A stretch of 64,000 nucleotides of DNA from Bradyrhizobium sp. AUGA SZCCT0158 (lineage in GTDB: Bacteria > Pseudomonadota > Alphaproteobacteria > Rhizobiales > Xanthobacteraceae). The DNA lies in contig NZ_JAFCME010000019.1 of the NCBI RefSeq assembly GCF_018130065.1, positions 1 through 64,000 of the forward strand. Reading direction: 5' to 3'. A program made the translations under genes and the position numbers. Positions 1-9,010 of the stretch are shown in pieces. The notes below the pieces were generated by a model. That model made no database searches and was not told where the DNA came from. It saw only the letters and a program-made list of their open reading frames with translations. Within the stretch, counting starts at the first letter, position 1, and every line of letters starts with the position of its first letter.

Positions 1-361
1 ACCCGGCCTTCCCTGCGCAATGGCTTTACGGCTTATGCCGTGATCTCCCCGGAGACGAGTTCTTGGTTGACTCCGTCACCACCGGTTCAGCTTGCGCCGA
101 CCCGACAGCTTGACGCCAGCAACGGGCGCCAGGACCACACGGTTTTGCCGTACGCTCATCCACGCCGTCGTCTCAGCGCAAACCAGCGTCCACCGCAACC
201 CGCCCAACGTCCGTGACGACGGCCGACGCCCTCTGAGTAGGACGGGATGGCGATAGATGCGCACTGATTTGGGTCGGCCGACAACAGAAATATTTTTGAT
301 TTGCAGAAATTTTCTACTTGACACGATTTCCGTAAATCAGAACTGATTTGCCCGTCGGGTC
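1..361. repeat. Multicopy-type intergenic element, possibly cut by the left window edge
   Basis: This 361-base stretch has no convincing gene. It begins ACCCGGCCTT and ends GCCCGTCGGGT, so its outer bases ACCCG and CGGGT form a short terminal inverted repeat. The right third is AT-rich and includes TTGACA-like and ATTTGCCC segments. From memory, very similar sequence recurs in intergenic regions of Bradyrhizobium genomes. That memory, not a second copy in this window, is the reason for calling it a repeat. An 82-residue minus-strand reading frame (76-324) lies inside it and looks spurious. Confidence 0.55.
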
Positions 362-440
362 GTTTTGACGCACTTAACCGTCATTGTGAGCCAACGGGCC
401 GCAATGATGCGGAGAGGACCGACATCCAAATCAAGCTGCC

Positions 441-530
441 ATTCCGGGGCGATGCGCAGCATCGAGCCCGGAATCCATCAAGCGACAGCGCATGCTGCCT
501 GATGGATTCTCAGATGCGCAATTGCGCATC
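441..530. repeat. Composite palindromic (REP-like) element
   Basis: Three nested inverted repeats follow each other: ATTCCGGG (441-448) with CCCGGAAT (467-474), GAATCCATCA (471-480) with TGATGGATTC (500-509), and the perfect 18-base palindrome GATGCGCAATTGCGCATC (513-530). The element lies downstream of the minus-strand dioxygenase gene and could fold in its 3' transcript. A variant of the last palindrome recurs at 56117-56134. Confidence 0.7.
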
Positions 531-550
531 GGGGGATGACGGAGGGATAC

Positions 551-1432
551 CTACACCGGCCGCTCGCCTTTCACGGTGACGCGCGTACCCGACCTTGTAT
601 GCGGCCAGTAATCCCACATCGCGCGGTGCTGGGCGCAGCGGTTGTCCCAGAAAGCGATGGCGTTTTCGGTCCAGCGGAAGCGGCACTGGAACAGCGGATT
701 TTCCGCGTGCTGGTAGAGATAGGCCAGCATCGCGTCACTCTCGTCGCGGGGAACGCCGATCAGGAAGCGCGTAAAACCGCGGTTGACGTAGAGCGCCTTC
801 TTAGCCGTAACCGGATGGGTGCGCACCACAGGATGCTCGGCGCGAGGATATTCCGGGCGGTCGGCCACGCCGTAATTGGCGTAGAGCCCGCGATAGGTCT
901 GCTCGCCGTCATGCAGCGCGGTGAGCCCGTCGAGATAGGCCTTCATGCGGTCCGACAGCGCTTCATAGGCCGCATACATGTTGGCGAACAGCGTGTCGCC
1001 GCCGCGCGGCGGGCACTGCTTGATGTAGAGGATCGAGCCCATCGGCGGCTCGACGTCGCAGGACACATCGGTGTGCCAGCCCTCGCCATTGGCGCGCGGC
1101 GAATCCTTGTCGGCGTAGATCTTCATCAGCGCGGGATCGTCGCCCTCATGCGGCGCTGCGGGGTGAATGTGCAGTTCGCCGAACTGGCGGCCGAACGCCA
1201 GATGCTGCTGCGGCGTGATGTGCTGGTCGCGAAAGAAGATCACGAGGTTTTCGGCGAGCGCGCGATGGATTTCATCCATCGTGCGGTTCGACAGCGAGCC
1301 AGCGAGATCGACGCCCGAAATCTCCGCACCGATGATCGGGGTCAGCTTCTCGACGCCGATGGTCTCATACGGCTCGCTCTCGCCGGCGATGTGCCGATAG
1401 CGGGGTCCCTGCTTGCTGGAGAGTGAACTCAT
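551..1432 (-). CDS. TauD/TfdA-family Fe(II)/2-oxoglutarate dioxygenase
   Basis: This is a 293-residue member of the TauD/TfdA family, which couples 2-oxoglutarate decarboxylation to hydroxylation of sulfonates, aryloxyalkanoates or similar acids in the cytoplasm. The iron-binding triad is visible as His120-x-Asp122 in GWHTDVSC and His269 in CAQHRAMWDY, with an arginine in the RSGTR segment placed to bind 2-oxoglutarate. I chose the ATG at 1432 over a TTG 15 bases upstream because GGGAG sits 8 bases before it. A perfect inverted repeat (1442-1463) overlaps that ribosome site. No sulfonate transporter is adjacent, so taurine is not implied and the substrate is unknown. Confidence 0.88.
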   Translation of the reverse strand: MSSLSSKQGPRYRHIAGESEPYETIGVEKLTPIIGAEISGVDLAGSLSNRTMDEIHRALAENLVIFFRDQHITPQQHLAFGRQFGELHIHPAAPHEGDDPALMKIYADKDSPRANGEGWHTDVSCDVEPPMGSILYIKQCPPRGGDTLFANMYAAYEALSDRMKAYLDGLTALHDGEQTYRGLYANYGVADRPEYPRAEHPVVRTHPVTAKKALYVNRGFTRFLIGVPRDESDAMLAYLYQHAENPLFQCRFRWTENAIAFWDNRCAQHRAMWDYWPHTRSGTRVTVKGERPV

Positions 1433-1441
1433 CGGCGTTTC

Positions 1442-1463
1442 TCCCAATCATTATTGATTGGGA
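1442..1463. promoter_or_regulatory. Inverted repeat overlapping the dioxygenase ribosome-binding site
   Basis: TCCCAATCA (1442-1450) and TGATTGGGA (1455-1463) are perfect 9-base arms with a 4-base spacer. The left arm contains the complement of the GGGAG ribosome site of the minus-strand dioxygenase gene. It could be an operator, or an RNA hairpin that hides the ribosome site. Confidence 0.5.
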
Positions 1464-1507
1464 AGCATCGTAGCTCGAATGACGAGAAGAGCAATCGGGA
1501 TCGGTGC

Positions 1508-1589
1508 GTAGGGTGGGTTAGCCGAAGGCGTAACCCACCGCTGAAGGGAGGACAAAGATGGTGGGTTACGCTTCGCTAACCCACCCTAC
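1508..1589. repeat. Palindromic intergenic repeat, GTGGGTTA type
   Basis: The outer arms GTAGGGTGGGTTA and TAACCCACCCTAC are inverted. Each arm also contains its own small hairpin (GGTGGGTTAGC...GTAACCCACC and GGTGGGTTACGC...TAACCCACC). It lies just past the ispG stop codon, between ispG and the dioxygenase. A related element is at 41718-41803. Confidence 0.75.
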
Positions 1590-1594
1590 AAGCG

Positions 1595-2908
<1,314 letters not shown>

Positions 2909-3143
2909 TCACCAAGGGGACAGGAATGGGCCAGCCGGCCGCATCCGAATTTGAACTTTATCTCTGTATTTTCAATGGCTTAATCCGGCCATTGCGGTTC
3001 GAGGTGGGCGATCAACACTCGGCCTCCCCTGTCAGCTATATTGGACAGGAAGCGCCGGATTGAAAGGGCTGCTTGCGCCGGGCAGGGCGGCTTTTCATCC
3101 GTCGCCGCACACCCTAGCATTGTTCAATTAACGGGAGGTCAGC

Positions 3144-4010
3144 ATGTCGGAGCTCATCAGCACGGTGGAACTTGCCGGCATCCTCGATCGGCCCAACCTG
3201 CGGCTGTTCGATTGCACGACCTATCTCGAACCGGCGCCCGCGGGCAGCAACGCGCCCTATATCGCGGTGCCCGGCGACCAGACCTTCGCGGCCGGCCATA
3301 TTCCCGGCGCCGATTTTCTCGACCTGCAGGGCGAATTCTCCAAACAGGGCATCGAGCTCCGCTTCATGATGCCTGATATCGCGCAGCTCGAGGCGGCGTT
3401 CGGGCGTCACGGCGTCAGTGCGGACAGCCGCGTCGTGCTGTATTCCATCGGCACGCCGATGTGGGCGACGCGGTTCTGGTGGATGCTGCGATCGCTCGGC
3501 TTTGACAATGTCGCCGTGCTCGATGGCTGCTTCGACAAATGGAAGGCCGAGGAGCGAGAGATCGAGACCGGGCCCGCCAAGGGATACAAGAAGGCCACCT
3601 TCACGGCACAACCGAGACCCGGCTTTTTTGTCGGCAAGGACGAGGTGCTGGCCGCGATCAGGGATCACAGCGCCGTGGTCGTCAATGCGCTCGGCTCGCA
3701 ATTCCACAAGGGCCTGGAGCCGAGCCGCTACGGCCGGCCCGGCCGGATCCCCGGCAGTTGCAATGTATCAGCCGCAACCTTGCTCGATCCCTCGACGCGC
3801 GTTTTCGTGCTGCTCGCCGACGCCGAAGCGAAATTTGCGACGCAAGGCCTGCGCAAGGACAAGCAGGTGATCGCCTATTGCGGCGGCGGCATCTCGGCGA
3901 CGATCGACCTGTTCCTGCTGCACCGACTCGGCTACGACAACCTCACGCTCTACGACGCCTCGATGGGCGAATGGGCCAAGGATGAGGCGCTGCCAATCGA
4001 GACGGATTAG
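3144..4010 (+). CDS. sseA: Two-domain sulfurtransferase (3-mercaptopyruvate sulfurtransferase/rhodanese)
   Basis: This 288-residue protein has two rhodanese domains. The second carries the active cysteine, Cys246, in the loop CGGGISAT. The first domain has SIGTPMWA at the equivalent place, without a cysteine, as expected for the inactive half. Such enzymes move sulfur from 3-mercaptopyruvate or thiosulfate to a thiophilic acceptor in the cytoplasm. The loop CGGGISAT is close to the CGSGVTA type of mercaptopyruvate sulfurtransferases, but the preferred donor cannot be settled from sequence. GGGAGG stands 6 bases before the ATG. The gene converges with the DMT permease gene across a palindromic repeat. 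Confidence 0.88.
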   Translation: MSELISTVELAGILDRPNLRLFDCTTYLEPAPAGSNAPYIAVPGDQTFAAGHIPGADFLDLQGEFSKQGIELRFMMPDIAQLEAAFGRHGVSADSRVVLYSIGTPMWATRFWWMLRSLGFDNVAVLDGCFDKWKAEEREIETGPAKGYKKATFTAQPRPGFFVGKDEVLAAIRDHSAVVVNALGSQFHKGLEPSRYGRPGRIPGSCNVSAATLLDPSTRVFVLLADAEAKFATQGLRKDKQVIAYCGGGISATIDLFLLHRLGYDNLTLYDASMGEWAKDEALPIETD

Positions 4011-4050
4011 CGGAACTTTCTTAAGAGCGAAGTGCTCGCGCATACACCGC

Positions 4051-4156
4051 TGTCATCGCCCGGCTTGACCGGGCGACCCAGTATTCCAGAGAAGTTTGCG
4101 ATAGAAGCGATAAGCCGCGGCGTACTGGATCGCCCGGTCAAGCCGGGCGACGACAC
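4051..4156. repeat. Palindromic intergenic repeat, CGCCCGGCTTGACCGGGCG type
   Basis: Two hairpins, each built on CGCCCGG...CCGGGCG, are themselves inverted relative to each other: the left flank CCCAGTA matches TACTGG on the right. It fills the space between two convergent genes (sseA and a DMT permease) and could end transcription from both sides. Confidence 0.75.
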
Positions 4157-4186
4157 TTGTGATGGTGGCGCAGCACATTCACCCCA

Positions 4187-5128
4187 TCACACATTCGGAT
4201 CCGGTGCGACCTCCGCCCTCGCCGCTTCCGGCCGGTTGACGAGATAGAGGCCGGCGATGACCAGCAATGCTGCGACACCAAACGCGATCGTCAGCGTGTC
4301 GTGCAGGATGAAATACGCGGCCACCACGCCGAACAGCGGCGTGATGAAGGTGAAGGCCGACAATTTGCTGGCCGAATAGGTCTTTACCAGCGCGAACCAC
4401 AGCAGGAACGTCAGGCCCACGACCCAGAACGCCTGATAGGCCAGTAGCGCCAGCGACAGCGGTCCGGGAACGTGGGTGATGGTTTCGCCGGAAATCCACG
4501 CGGCAAGCGCCAGGATCGGGATCGAGATCGCGACCTGATAGCCGAGGCCTTTTTCCGCCGGCGCCTTGATCAGCGCGGTCGTCTTGACGATCAGCGTCGT
4601 GGTCGCCCACAGCGCGCCGCCCACGACGATCAAAAGATCGCCCATCAACACATTGGCATCGACATTGGCCTGGGGAACGCCGATCGCCAGCGCCACACCG
4701 GCAAAACTCAGGGCCAGCCCGCCCCATTGCGAGGCGCGCAGCCGCTCGCCGAGAAAGACGTAGGAGCCGAGGGCGACGAAGAACGGCGCGGTGTAGAGAA
4801 ACACCGCGGCGCGCGATGCCGACGTCAGCAGCAGGCCGCGATAGATCAGCACGAATTCAATGCCGAAGATCATGCCCGCAATGACGCCCGGCCACAGCGT
4901 GCCGTCGCGCTCGAAGAATCTGACGCCGCGAAACCAGCCGATGATCAGCAACACCGGCAACGCGCCGAGCGAGCGGGCCAGGGCCTGCAGCATCGGCGGC
5001 ACGTCCGGCAACACCAGCTTCACCGCGATCTGATTGAAACCCCAGCTGAGGCACAGCATCAGCATCAAGGCGATAGCGCCCGGGGTGAGGGCACGCCCGG
5101 CGGCAGAGATCACAGGATTGGACGACAT
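4187..5128 (-). CDS. DMT-superfamily (EamA) inner-membrane transporter
   Basis: This 313-residue protein has about ten hydrophobic segments in two repeated EamA halves, e.g. IALMLMLCLSWGFNQ early and LSAFTFITPLFGVVAAYF late. That fits drug/metabolite exporters that efflux amino acids or other metabolites. The start at 5128 has GAGGAT 4 bases upstream. It lies 32 bases downstream of zur on the same strand and is probably co-transcribed with it. Nothing in the sequence shows that it carries zinc; DMT proteins are not known zinc transporters. The substrate is unknown. Confidence 0.85.
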   Translation of the reverse strand: MSSNPVISAAGRALTPGAIALMLMLCLSWGFNQIAVKLVLPDVPPMLQALARSLGALPVLLIIGWFRGVRFFERDGTLWPGVIAGMIFGIEFVLIYRGLLLTSASRAAVFLYTAPFFVALGSYVFLGERLRASQWGGLALSFAGVALAIGVPQANVDANVLMGDLLIVVGGALWATTTLIVKTTALIKAPAEKGLGYQVAISIPILALAAWISGETITHVPGPLSLALLAYQAFWVVGLTFLLWFALVKTYSASKLSAFTFITPLFGVVAAYFILHDTLTIAFGVAALLVIAGLYLVNRPEAARAEVAPDPNV

Positions 5129-5160
5129 TTATCCTCGTAGCCCGGCTTGGCGCCGTGTTG

Positions 5161-5646
5161 TTATTTCTGACAATGCGCGCAGGTGCCGGCAATCTCGACG
5201 ACGGAAAGCTTTGGTGCAAAGCCGGAGGCGCGCGCCGCTGCATTGAGGCTCTGCGCCACCGGGGCTGCGGGAATTTCGCCGACCGAGCCGCAATGGTCGC
5301 AGATCAGGAACGCCACCATCGAGGTTTCGTCATGGTCGTGCGCACAGGCGAGGAAGGCGTTGCGGCTTTCGATGCGATGGACGAGGCCGTTCTCCATCAG
5401 GAAATCGAGCGCGCGGTAGACCGTGATCGGCGCCGGCCGCGGCATCGTCTTGGCGAGTTCGTCGATCACCTCATAGGCCCCGAGCGGACGGTGGCTGGAC
5501 AATAGCGCCTGCAACACCTGACGCCGGATCGGGGTGAATTTCTGCGCCCGCCTGGCGCAAACCTGCTCGGCATGCGCGATCGCGTCGGCGGTGCAGCGGC
5601 CATGGTCGTGACCGGGTGCCGGAAAAGTGGGTTTTGCCAAAGTCAT
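5161..5646 (-). CDS. zur: Fur-family zinc-type regulator (Zur)
   Basis: This 161-residue Fur-family repressor has a winged helix around ITVYRALDFLMENGLVHRIE (residues 74-93), followed by a dimerisation domain with CAHDHDE (Cys101, His103, His105), CDHC (Cys116, Cys119) and CAHC (Cys156, Cys159). The two CxxC pairs are the structural zinc site. Spacing and the early histidine-rich stretch GHDHGRC resemble Zur more than Fur or Irr. The ATG at 5646 is preferred over one at 5706, which would add 20 unconserved-looking residues. A DMT permease gene follows. It would repress zinc uptake when zinc is plentiful. Confidence 0.82.
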   Translation of the reverse strand: MTLAKPTFPAPGHDHGRCTADAIAHAEQVCARRAQKFTPIRRQVLQALLSSHRPLGAYEVIDELAKTMPRPAPITVYRALDFLMENGLVHRIESRNAFLACAHDHDETSMVAFLICDHCGSVGEIPAAPVAQSLNAAARASGFAPKLSVVEIAGTCAHCQK

Positions 5647-5765
5647 TGCGTCAGGTTTGTAGCATTTTGGCGCCCAATCCCAAAGCCCGCCGGTTCCTTG
5701 AGACATCAGCCATGTTCTGAGGGCGGAGCTGGTAACACCTAACCTGGCATGCGGAATTCATGAGC

Positions 5766-5789
5766 AAGCTTATAATATCCAAAGCTTAT
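5766..5789. promoter_or_regulatory. Direct repeat of AAGCTTAT in front of the marR gene
   Basis: AAGCTTAT occurs at 5766-5773 and again at 5782-5789, a 16-base period, and each contains the self-complementary AAGCTT. TATAAT is embedded at 5771-5776 and could be a -10 box. The GGAGG ribosome site of marR begins just after the second copy. This is a plausible autoregulatory site for the MarR protein. Confidence 0.45.
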
Positions 5790-5800
5790 GGAGGCTGGCG

Positions 5801-6280
5801 ATGCGCGGTTCCGTGGATATGAACTTCCTGTTTACGCTCGGCGAGGTGCAGCGGATGATGCGCGCCTATGCCGACAAGCAGGCGGCGCGCTATGGCATCA
5901 CCCGCGCGCAATGGGCGGTTTTGGCCAAGGTCGAACGATCCGAAGGCCTGAAGCAGACGGAACTCGCCGAACTGATGGAAATGCAGCCGATCACGCTGAC
6001 GCGGCTGATCGACAAGCTCTGCGACAATGGCTGGATCGAGCGCCGCGGCGACGAGACCGACCGCCGCGTCAACCGGCTTTACCTGAAGAAGGCAGCGCGC
6101 CCGCTGCTCGGCAAACTCTCTGGGTTGCGCTCCGAACTCACCGCGACTGCGCTGGACGGCATCAATCCCGCCGACGCCCACCGCCTGTTGTCGCAACTCG
6201 ATCTGATCAAGGAAAACGTTCGCAACGCGGTCCAGAATCCGCCCGGCGAACCACCCCGGAAGGAGCAGCGCTATGGCTGA
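5801..6280 (+). CDS. MarR-family regulator of the emrAB efflux operon
   Basis: This 159-residue MarR-type winged-helix protein has its DNA-binding core at GLKQTELAELMEMQPITLTR and the wing at WIERRGDETDRRVNRLYL (about residues 50-90), with dimerisation helices at both ends. MarR proteins usually repress a neighbouring efflux operon until a toxic ligand binds. The stop region overlaps the emrA start by 8 bases, so the three genes form one operon. The start ATG has GGAGGC 4 bases upstream. Confidence 0.9.
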   Translation: MRGSVDMNFLFTLGEVQRMMRAYADKQAARYGITRAQWAVLAKVERSEGLKQTELAELMEMQPITLTRLIDKLCDNGWIERRGDETDRRVNRLYLKKAARPLLGKLSGLRSELTATALDGINPADAHRLLSQLDLIKENVRNAVQNPPGEPPRKEQRYG

Positions 6281-7445
6281 TCCCGTGCTCAAATTCCCGC
6301 CCGAGCAGAAGGCCAGTCCGGATTCGCCGACGCCGCGCCCGAAGCTGGCCGCCGAACCGCGCCGCCGGCTGATGGCCGGCATGCGCCGCTATCGCCGTTT
6401 CCTGCTGCTGGTGGTGCTGCCGCTGGTCGCGGCGATAGCCGGCATCACCTTCTATCTCAACGGCGGCCGTTACGTGACCACTGACGATGCCTATGTCGGC
6501 GCGCAGAAGGTGCTGATCACGTCGGACGTGTCAGGCAAGATCATCAGCGTGACGGTGAAGGAAGGCCAGCAGGTCTCGACCGGCGACACCCTGTTCCAGA
6601 TCGACCCGGTACCGTTCCGGCTGGCGGTGGCGCAGGCGCGTTCCAAACTCGACGACGCCAAGGTCAGCCACGACACCCTTGTCGCCAATGTGAAGCTGTA
6701 CGGACAGACCATCGAACTGGTCAACGCCGGCATCGCGCTCAAGCAAAAGGACGTCGAGCGCAAGAATTCGCTGGTCAAGAGCCAGGCCGGCTCGCAGCTC
6801 GATCTCGACAACAGCGCCACGACCCTGGTCACCGCGCAGGCGCAGCGCCAGCTGGTCACGCAACAGCGATCCAACGCCCTCAACCAGCTGCTCGGCAACC
6901 CCGAGCTGCCACTGGAAGAATTCCCGGCTTACATGCAGGCCAAGGCGGCGCTCGACGACGCCCAGCGCAACCTCGATCTGACCACCGTGCGCGCGCCGAT
7001 GAACGGCGTCGCGACGCAGGTCGAGCAGATCCAGCTCGGCCGCTTCGTGATGGCGGGCAGCCCGGTGTTTTCCATCATCGACGTCGCCAACCCCTGGGTC
7101 GACGCCAATCCGAAGGAATCCGACTTCACCTATGTGGCGGTCGGCCAGAGCGTCACGCTCGACGTCGACGCCTTCCCCAACCACGTGTTCAAGGGCACGG
7201 TCGGCTCGCTCTCGCCCGGCACCGGCGCGCAGTTCGCGATCCTGCCGCCACAGAACGCCACCGGCAATTTCGTCAAGGTGGTGCAGCGCGTTCCGGTGCG
7301 GATCTATTTCGACAAGAACGACAAGTTCGTCCGCAAGCTCAAGGCCGGCATGAGCGTCTATGCCAGCATCGATACCAACCACCGCCGCTCGCTCGCGCAC
7401 CTGCTCGGCCTGACGCCGGCCGCGGCTAACCACGAAACCGACTGA
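6273..7445 (+). CDS. emrA: HlyD/EmrA-family membrane fusion protein
   Basis: This 390-residue periplasmic adaptor has one N-terminal membrane segment (FLLLVVLPLVAAIAGITFYL, about residues 43-62), a split lipoyl domain (ITSDVSGKIISVTVKEGQ and TVRAPMNGVATQVEQIQ), a coiled-coil hairpin rich in Q, L and K between them, and a beta-barrel near the C-terminus. It links the inner-membrane pump encoded next (2 bases away) to an outer-membrane channel for drug or fatty-acid-type efflux. The channel gene (TolC type) is not in the operon and must be elsewhere. Confidence 0.92.
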   Translation: MADPVLKFPPEQKASPDSPTPRPKLAAEPRRRLMAGMRRYRRFLLLVVLPLVAAIAGITFYLNGGRYVTTDDAYVGAQKVLITSDVSGKIISVTVKEGQQVSTGDTLFQIDPVPFRLAVAQARSKLDDAKVSHDTLVANVKLYGQTIELVNAGIALKQKDVERKNSLVKSQAGSQLDLDNSATTLVTAQAQRQLVTQQRSNALNQLLGNPELPLEEFPAYMQAKAALDDAQRNLDLTTVRAPMNGVATQVEQIQLGRFVMAGSPVFSIIDVANPWVDANPKESDFTYVAVGQSVTLDVDAFPNHVFKGTVGSLSPGTGAQFAILPPQNATGNFVKVVQRVPVRIYFDKNDKFVRKLKAGMSVYASIDTNHRRSLAHLLGLTPAAANHETD

Positions 7446-7447
7446 CC

Positions 7448-9007
7448 ATGCCGGCGCCGGACTCGTCACCTGCTGCGGTTCCCGGCCTGCGCCGGAACAT
7501 GGTGACGATCTGCGCCATGACGGCGACGATCATGCAGGCGCTCGACACCACGATCGCCAATGTCGCGCTGCCTTACATGCAGGGCTCGCTGTCGGCCTCC
7601 CAGGACCAGATCAACTGGGTGCTGACCTCCTATATCGTCGCCGCCGCGATCATGACCGCGCCGGTGGGCTGGATCGCCAACCGCTTCGGCCGCAAGCGTA
7701 TCTTCATCGTCTGCTCGGCCGGCTTCACGATGGCATCTGTGCTGTGCGGCCTCGCGCAAGACATCAACCAGATGGTGCTGTTTCGCCTGCTGCAGGGCGT
7801 GTTCGGCGCGGCATTGGTGCCGCTGTCGCAGGCGGTGATGCTGGATTCCTACGCGTTGCACGAGCGCGCCAAGGCGATGGCGATCTGGGGCATGGGCGTG
7901 ATGATGGGTCCGATCATGGGACCTTCCCTGGGCGCGTGGCTGACCGAAACCTATTCCTGGCACTGGGTTTTCTTCGTCAACCTGCCGTTCGGCATCTTCA
8001 CCGTGCTCGGCCTCATGATCTTCATGGACGAGACCGGAAAGGACCAGGAGCTGCGCTTCGACTGGTTCGGCTTCACGGCGCTCGCGGTCGCGATCGGATC
8101 GCTGCAGCTGGCGCTCGACCGCGGCGAGCAGCTCGGCTGGCTGGAATCCAACGAAATCATCGCCGAGTTCATCATCGCCGGCATCGGTTTCTATTATTTC
8201 CTGGCGCATTCGTTCACGACCTCGAAGCCGTTCATCCAGTTCGCGCTGTTCAAGGACAAGAATTTCGTCGGCGGCTGCGTGTTCATGGCGGTCATGGGCC
8301 TGGTGCTGTTCTCGACCATGGCGCTGTCGTCGCCGTTCCTGCAGAACGTGATCGGCTATCCCATCATCACCGCCGGCGTGCTGCTGGCGACCCGCGGCTG
8401 CGGCACCTTCGTCGCGATGATGTTGGTCGGCCGCATGATGCGCTTTGTCGAGGCGCGCAACCTGATCATCGCGGGCCTCAGCATCACCGCTATTTCGCTG
8501 TTCTACATGACTGGCTGGACCGACCAGACCGGCGTCACCGAGATCGTCGTGATCAGCGTGCTGCAGGGATTCGGGTTCGGCCTCGTGTTCGTGCCGCTGT
8601 CGACCGTGGCGTTCCTGACGCTGCCCAATCATTTGCGCACCGACGGCACCTCGATGCTGACGCTGATGCGCAATGTCGCGAGCTCGGTCGGCATTTCCAT
8701 CGTGATCTCGCAGCTGACCGAGGGATCGCGGCGGGTCTATGCGGGGCTGTCGGAAAATATCAACCCGTTCAACCACGCCCTGCAGATGCCCAATGTACGC
8801 GGCATGATCGATCTAGGCACCGACACCGGCCGCGCCATGGCCGACGTCATGGTCAAGGCACAGGCGCAGATCATCGCCTTCTCGCAGGATTACCAGCTGG
8901 TGATGCTGTTCGTTCTGGTCTCGATCCCGCTGGCCATCATGATCGGTTCGACCAAGGCGACGCTGCGCGCCCAGTCGGTGGCGCCCGATCATGCGGTGAT
9001 CGAGTAG
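7448..9007 (+). CDS. emrB: DHA2-family multidrug efflux MFS permease (EmrB type)
   Basis: This 519-residue protein has about 14 transmembrane helices. The motif LDTTIANVALPYMQGSL near residue 30 is typical of EmrB/QacA drug:H+ antiporters, and GRKRIF in the loop after helix 2 matches the MFS GxxxDRxGRR-like motif A. With the adaptor encoded just upstream it should form a tripartite proton-driven exporter, under control of the MarR protein two genes upstream. It converges with a DMT permease gene, the stop codons only 3 bases apart. Confidence 0.93.
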   Translation: MPAPDSSPAAVPGLRRNMVTICAMTATIMQALDTTIANVALPYMQGSLSASQDQINWVLTSYIVAAAIMTAPVGWIANRFGRKRIFIVCSAGFTMASVLCGLAQDINQMVLFRLLQGVFGAALVPLSQAVMLDSYALHERAKAMAIWGMGVMMGPIMGPSLGAWLTETYSWHWVFFVNLPFGIFTVLGLMIFMDETGKDQELRFDWFGFTALAVAIGSLQLALDRGEQLGWLESNEIIAEFIIAGIGFYYFLAHSFTTSKPFIQFALFKDKNFVGGCVFMAVMGLVLFSTMALSSPFLQNVIGYPIITAGVLLATRGCGTFVAMMLVGRMMRFVEARNLIIAGLSITAISLFYMTGWTDQTGVTEIVVISVLQGFGFGLVFVPLSTVAFLTLPNHLRTDGTSMLTLMRNVASSVGISIVISQLTEGSRRVYAGLSENINPFNHALQMPNVRGMIDLGTDTGRAMADVMVKAQAQIIAFSQDYQLVMLFVLVSIPLAIMIGSTKATLRAQSVAPDHAVIE

Positions 9008-9010
9008 AGG

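Noticed and set aside
76..324. 82-residue minus-strand frame at the left edge
   Set aside because: It lies wholly inside a repeat-like intergenic element and has no recognisable domain; such frames recur with the element rather than as genes.
536..1426. 296-residue plus-strand open frame over the TauD-type dioxygenase
   Set aside because: It is antisense to a gene with a complete Fe-binding triad; GC-rich DNA often gives long antisense frames, and this one has no domain, no ribosome site and an R/A/V-rich composition.
5128..5161. Idea that the DMT permease next to zur is a zinc exporter or importer
   Set aside because: DMT/EamA proteins are not known for zinc; adjacency alone is too weak, and no Zur site was found between or before the genes.
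7466..8776. 436-residue minus-strand frame over emrB
   Set aside because: Very rich in His, Asp, Arg and Gln, typical of the antisense of a membrane-protein gene.
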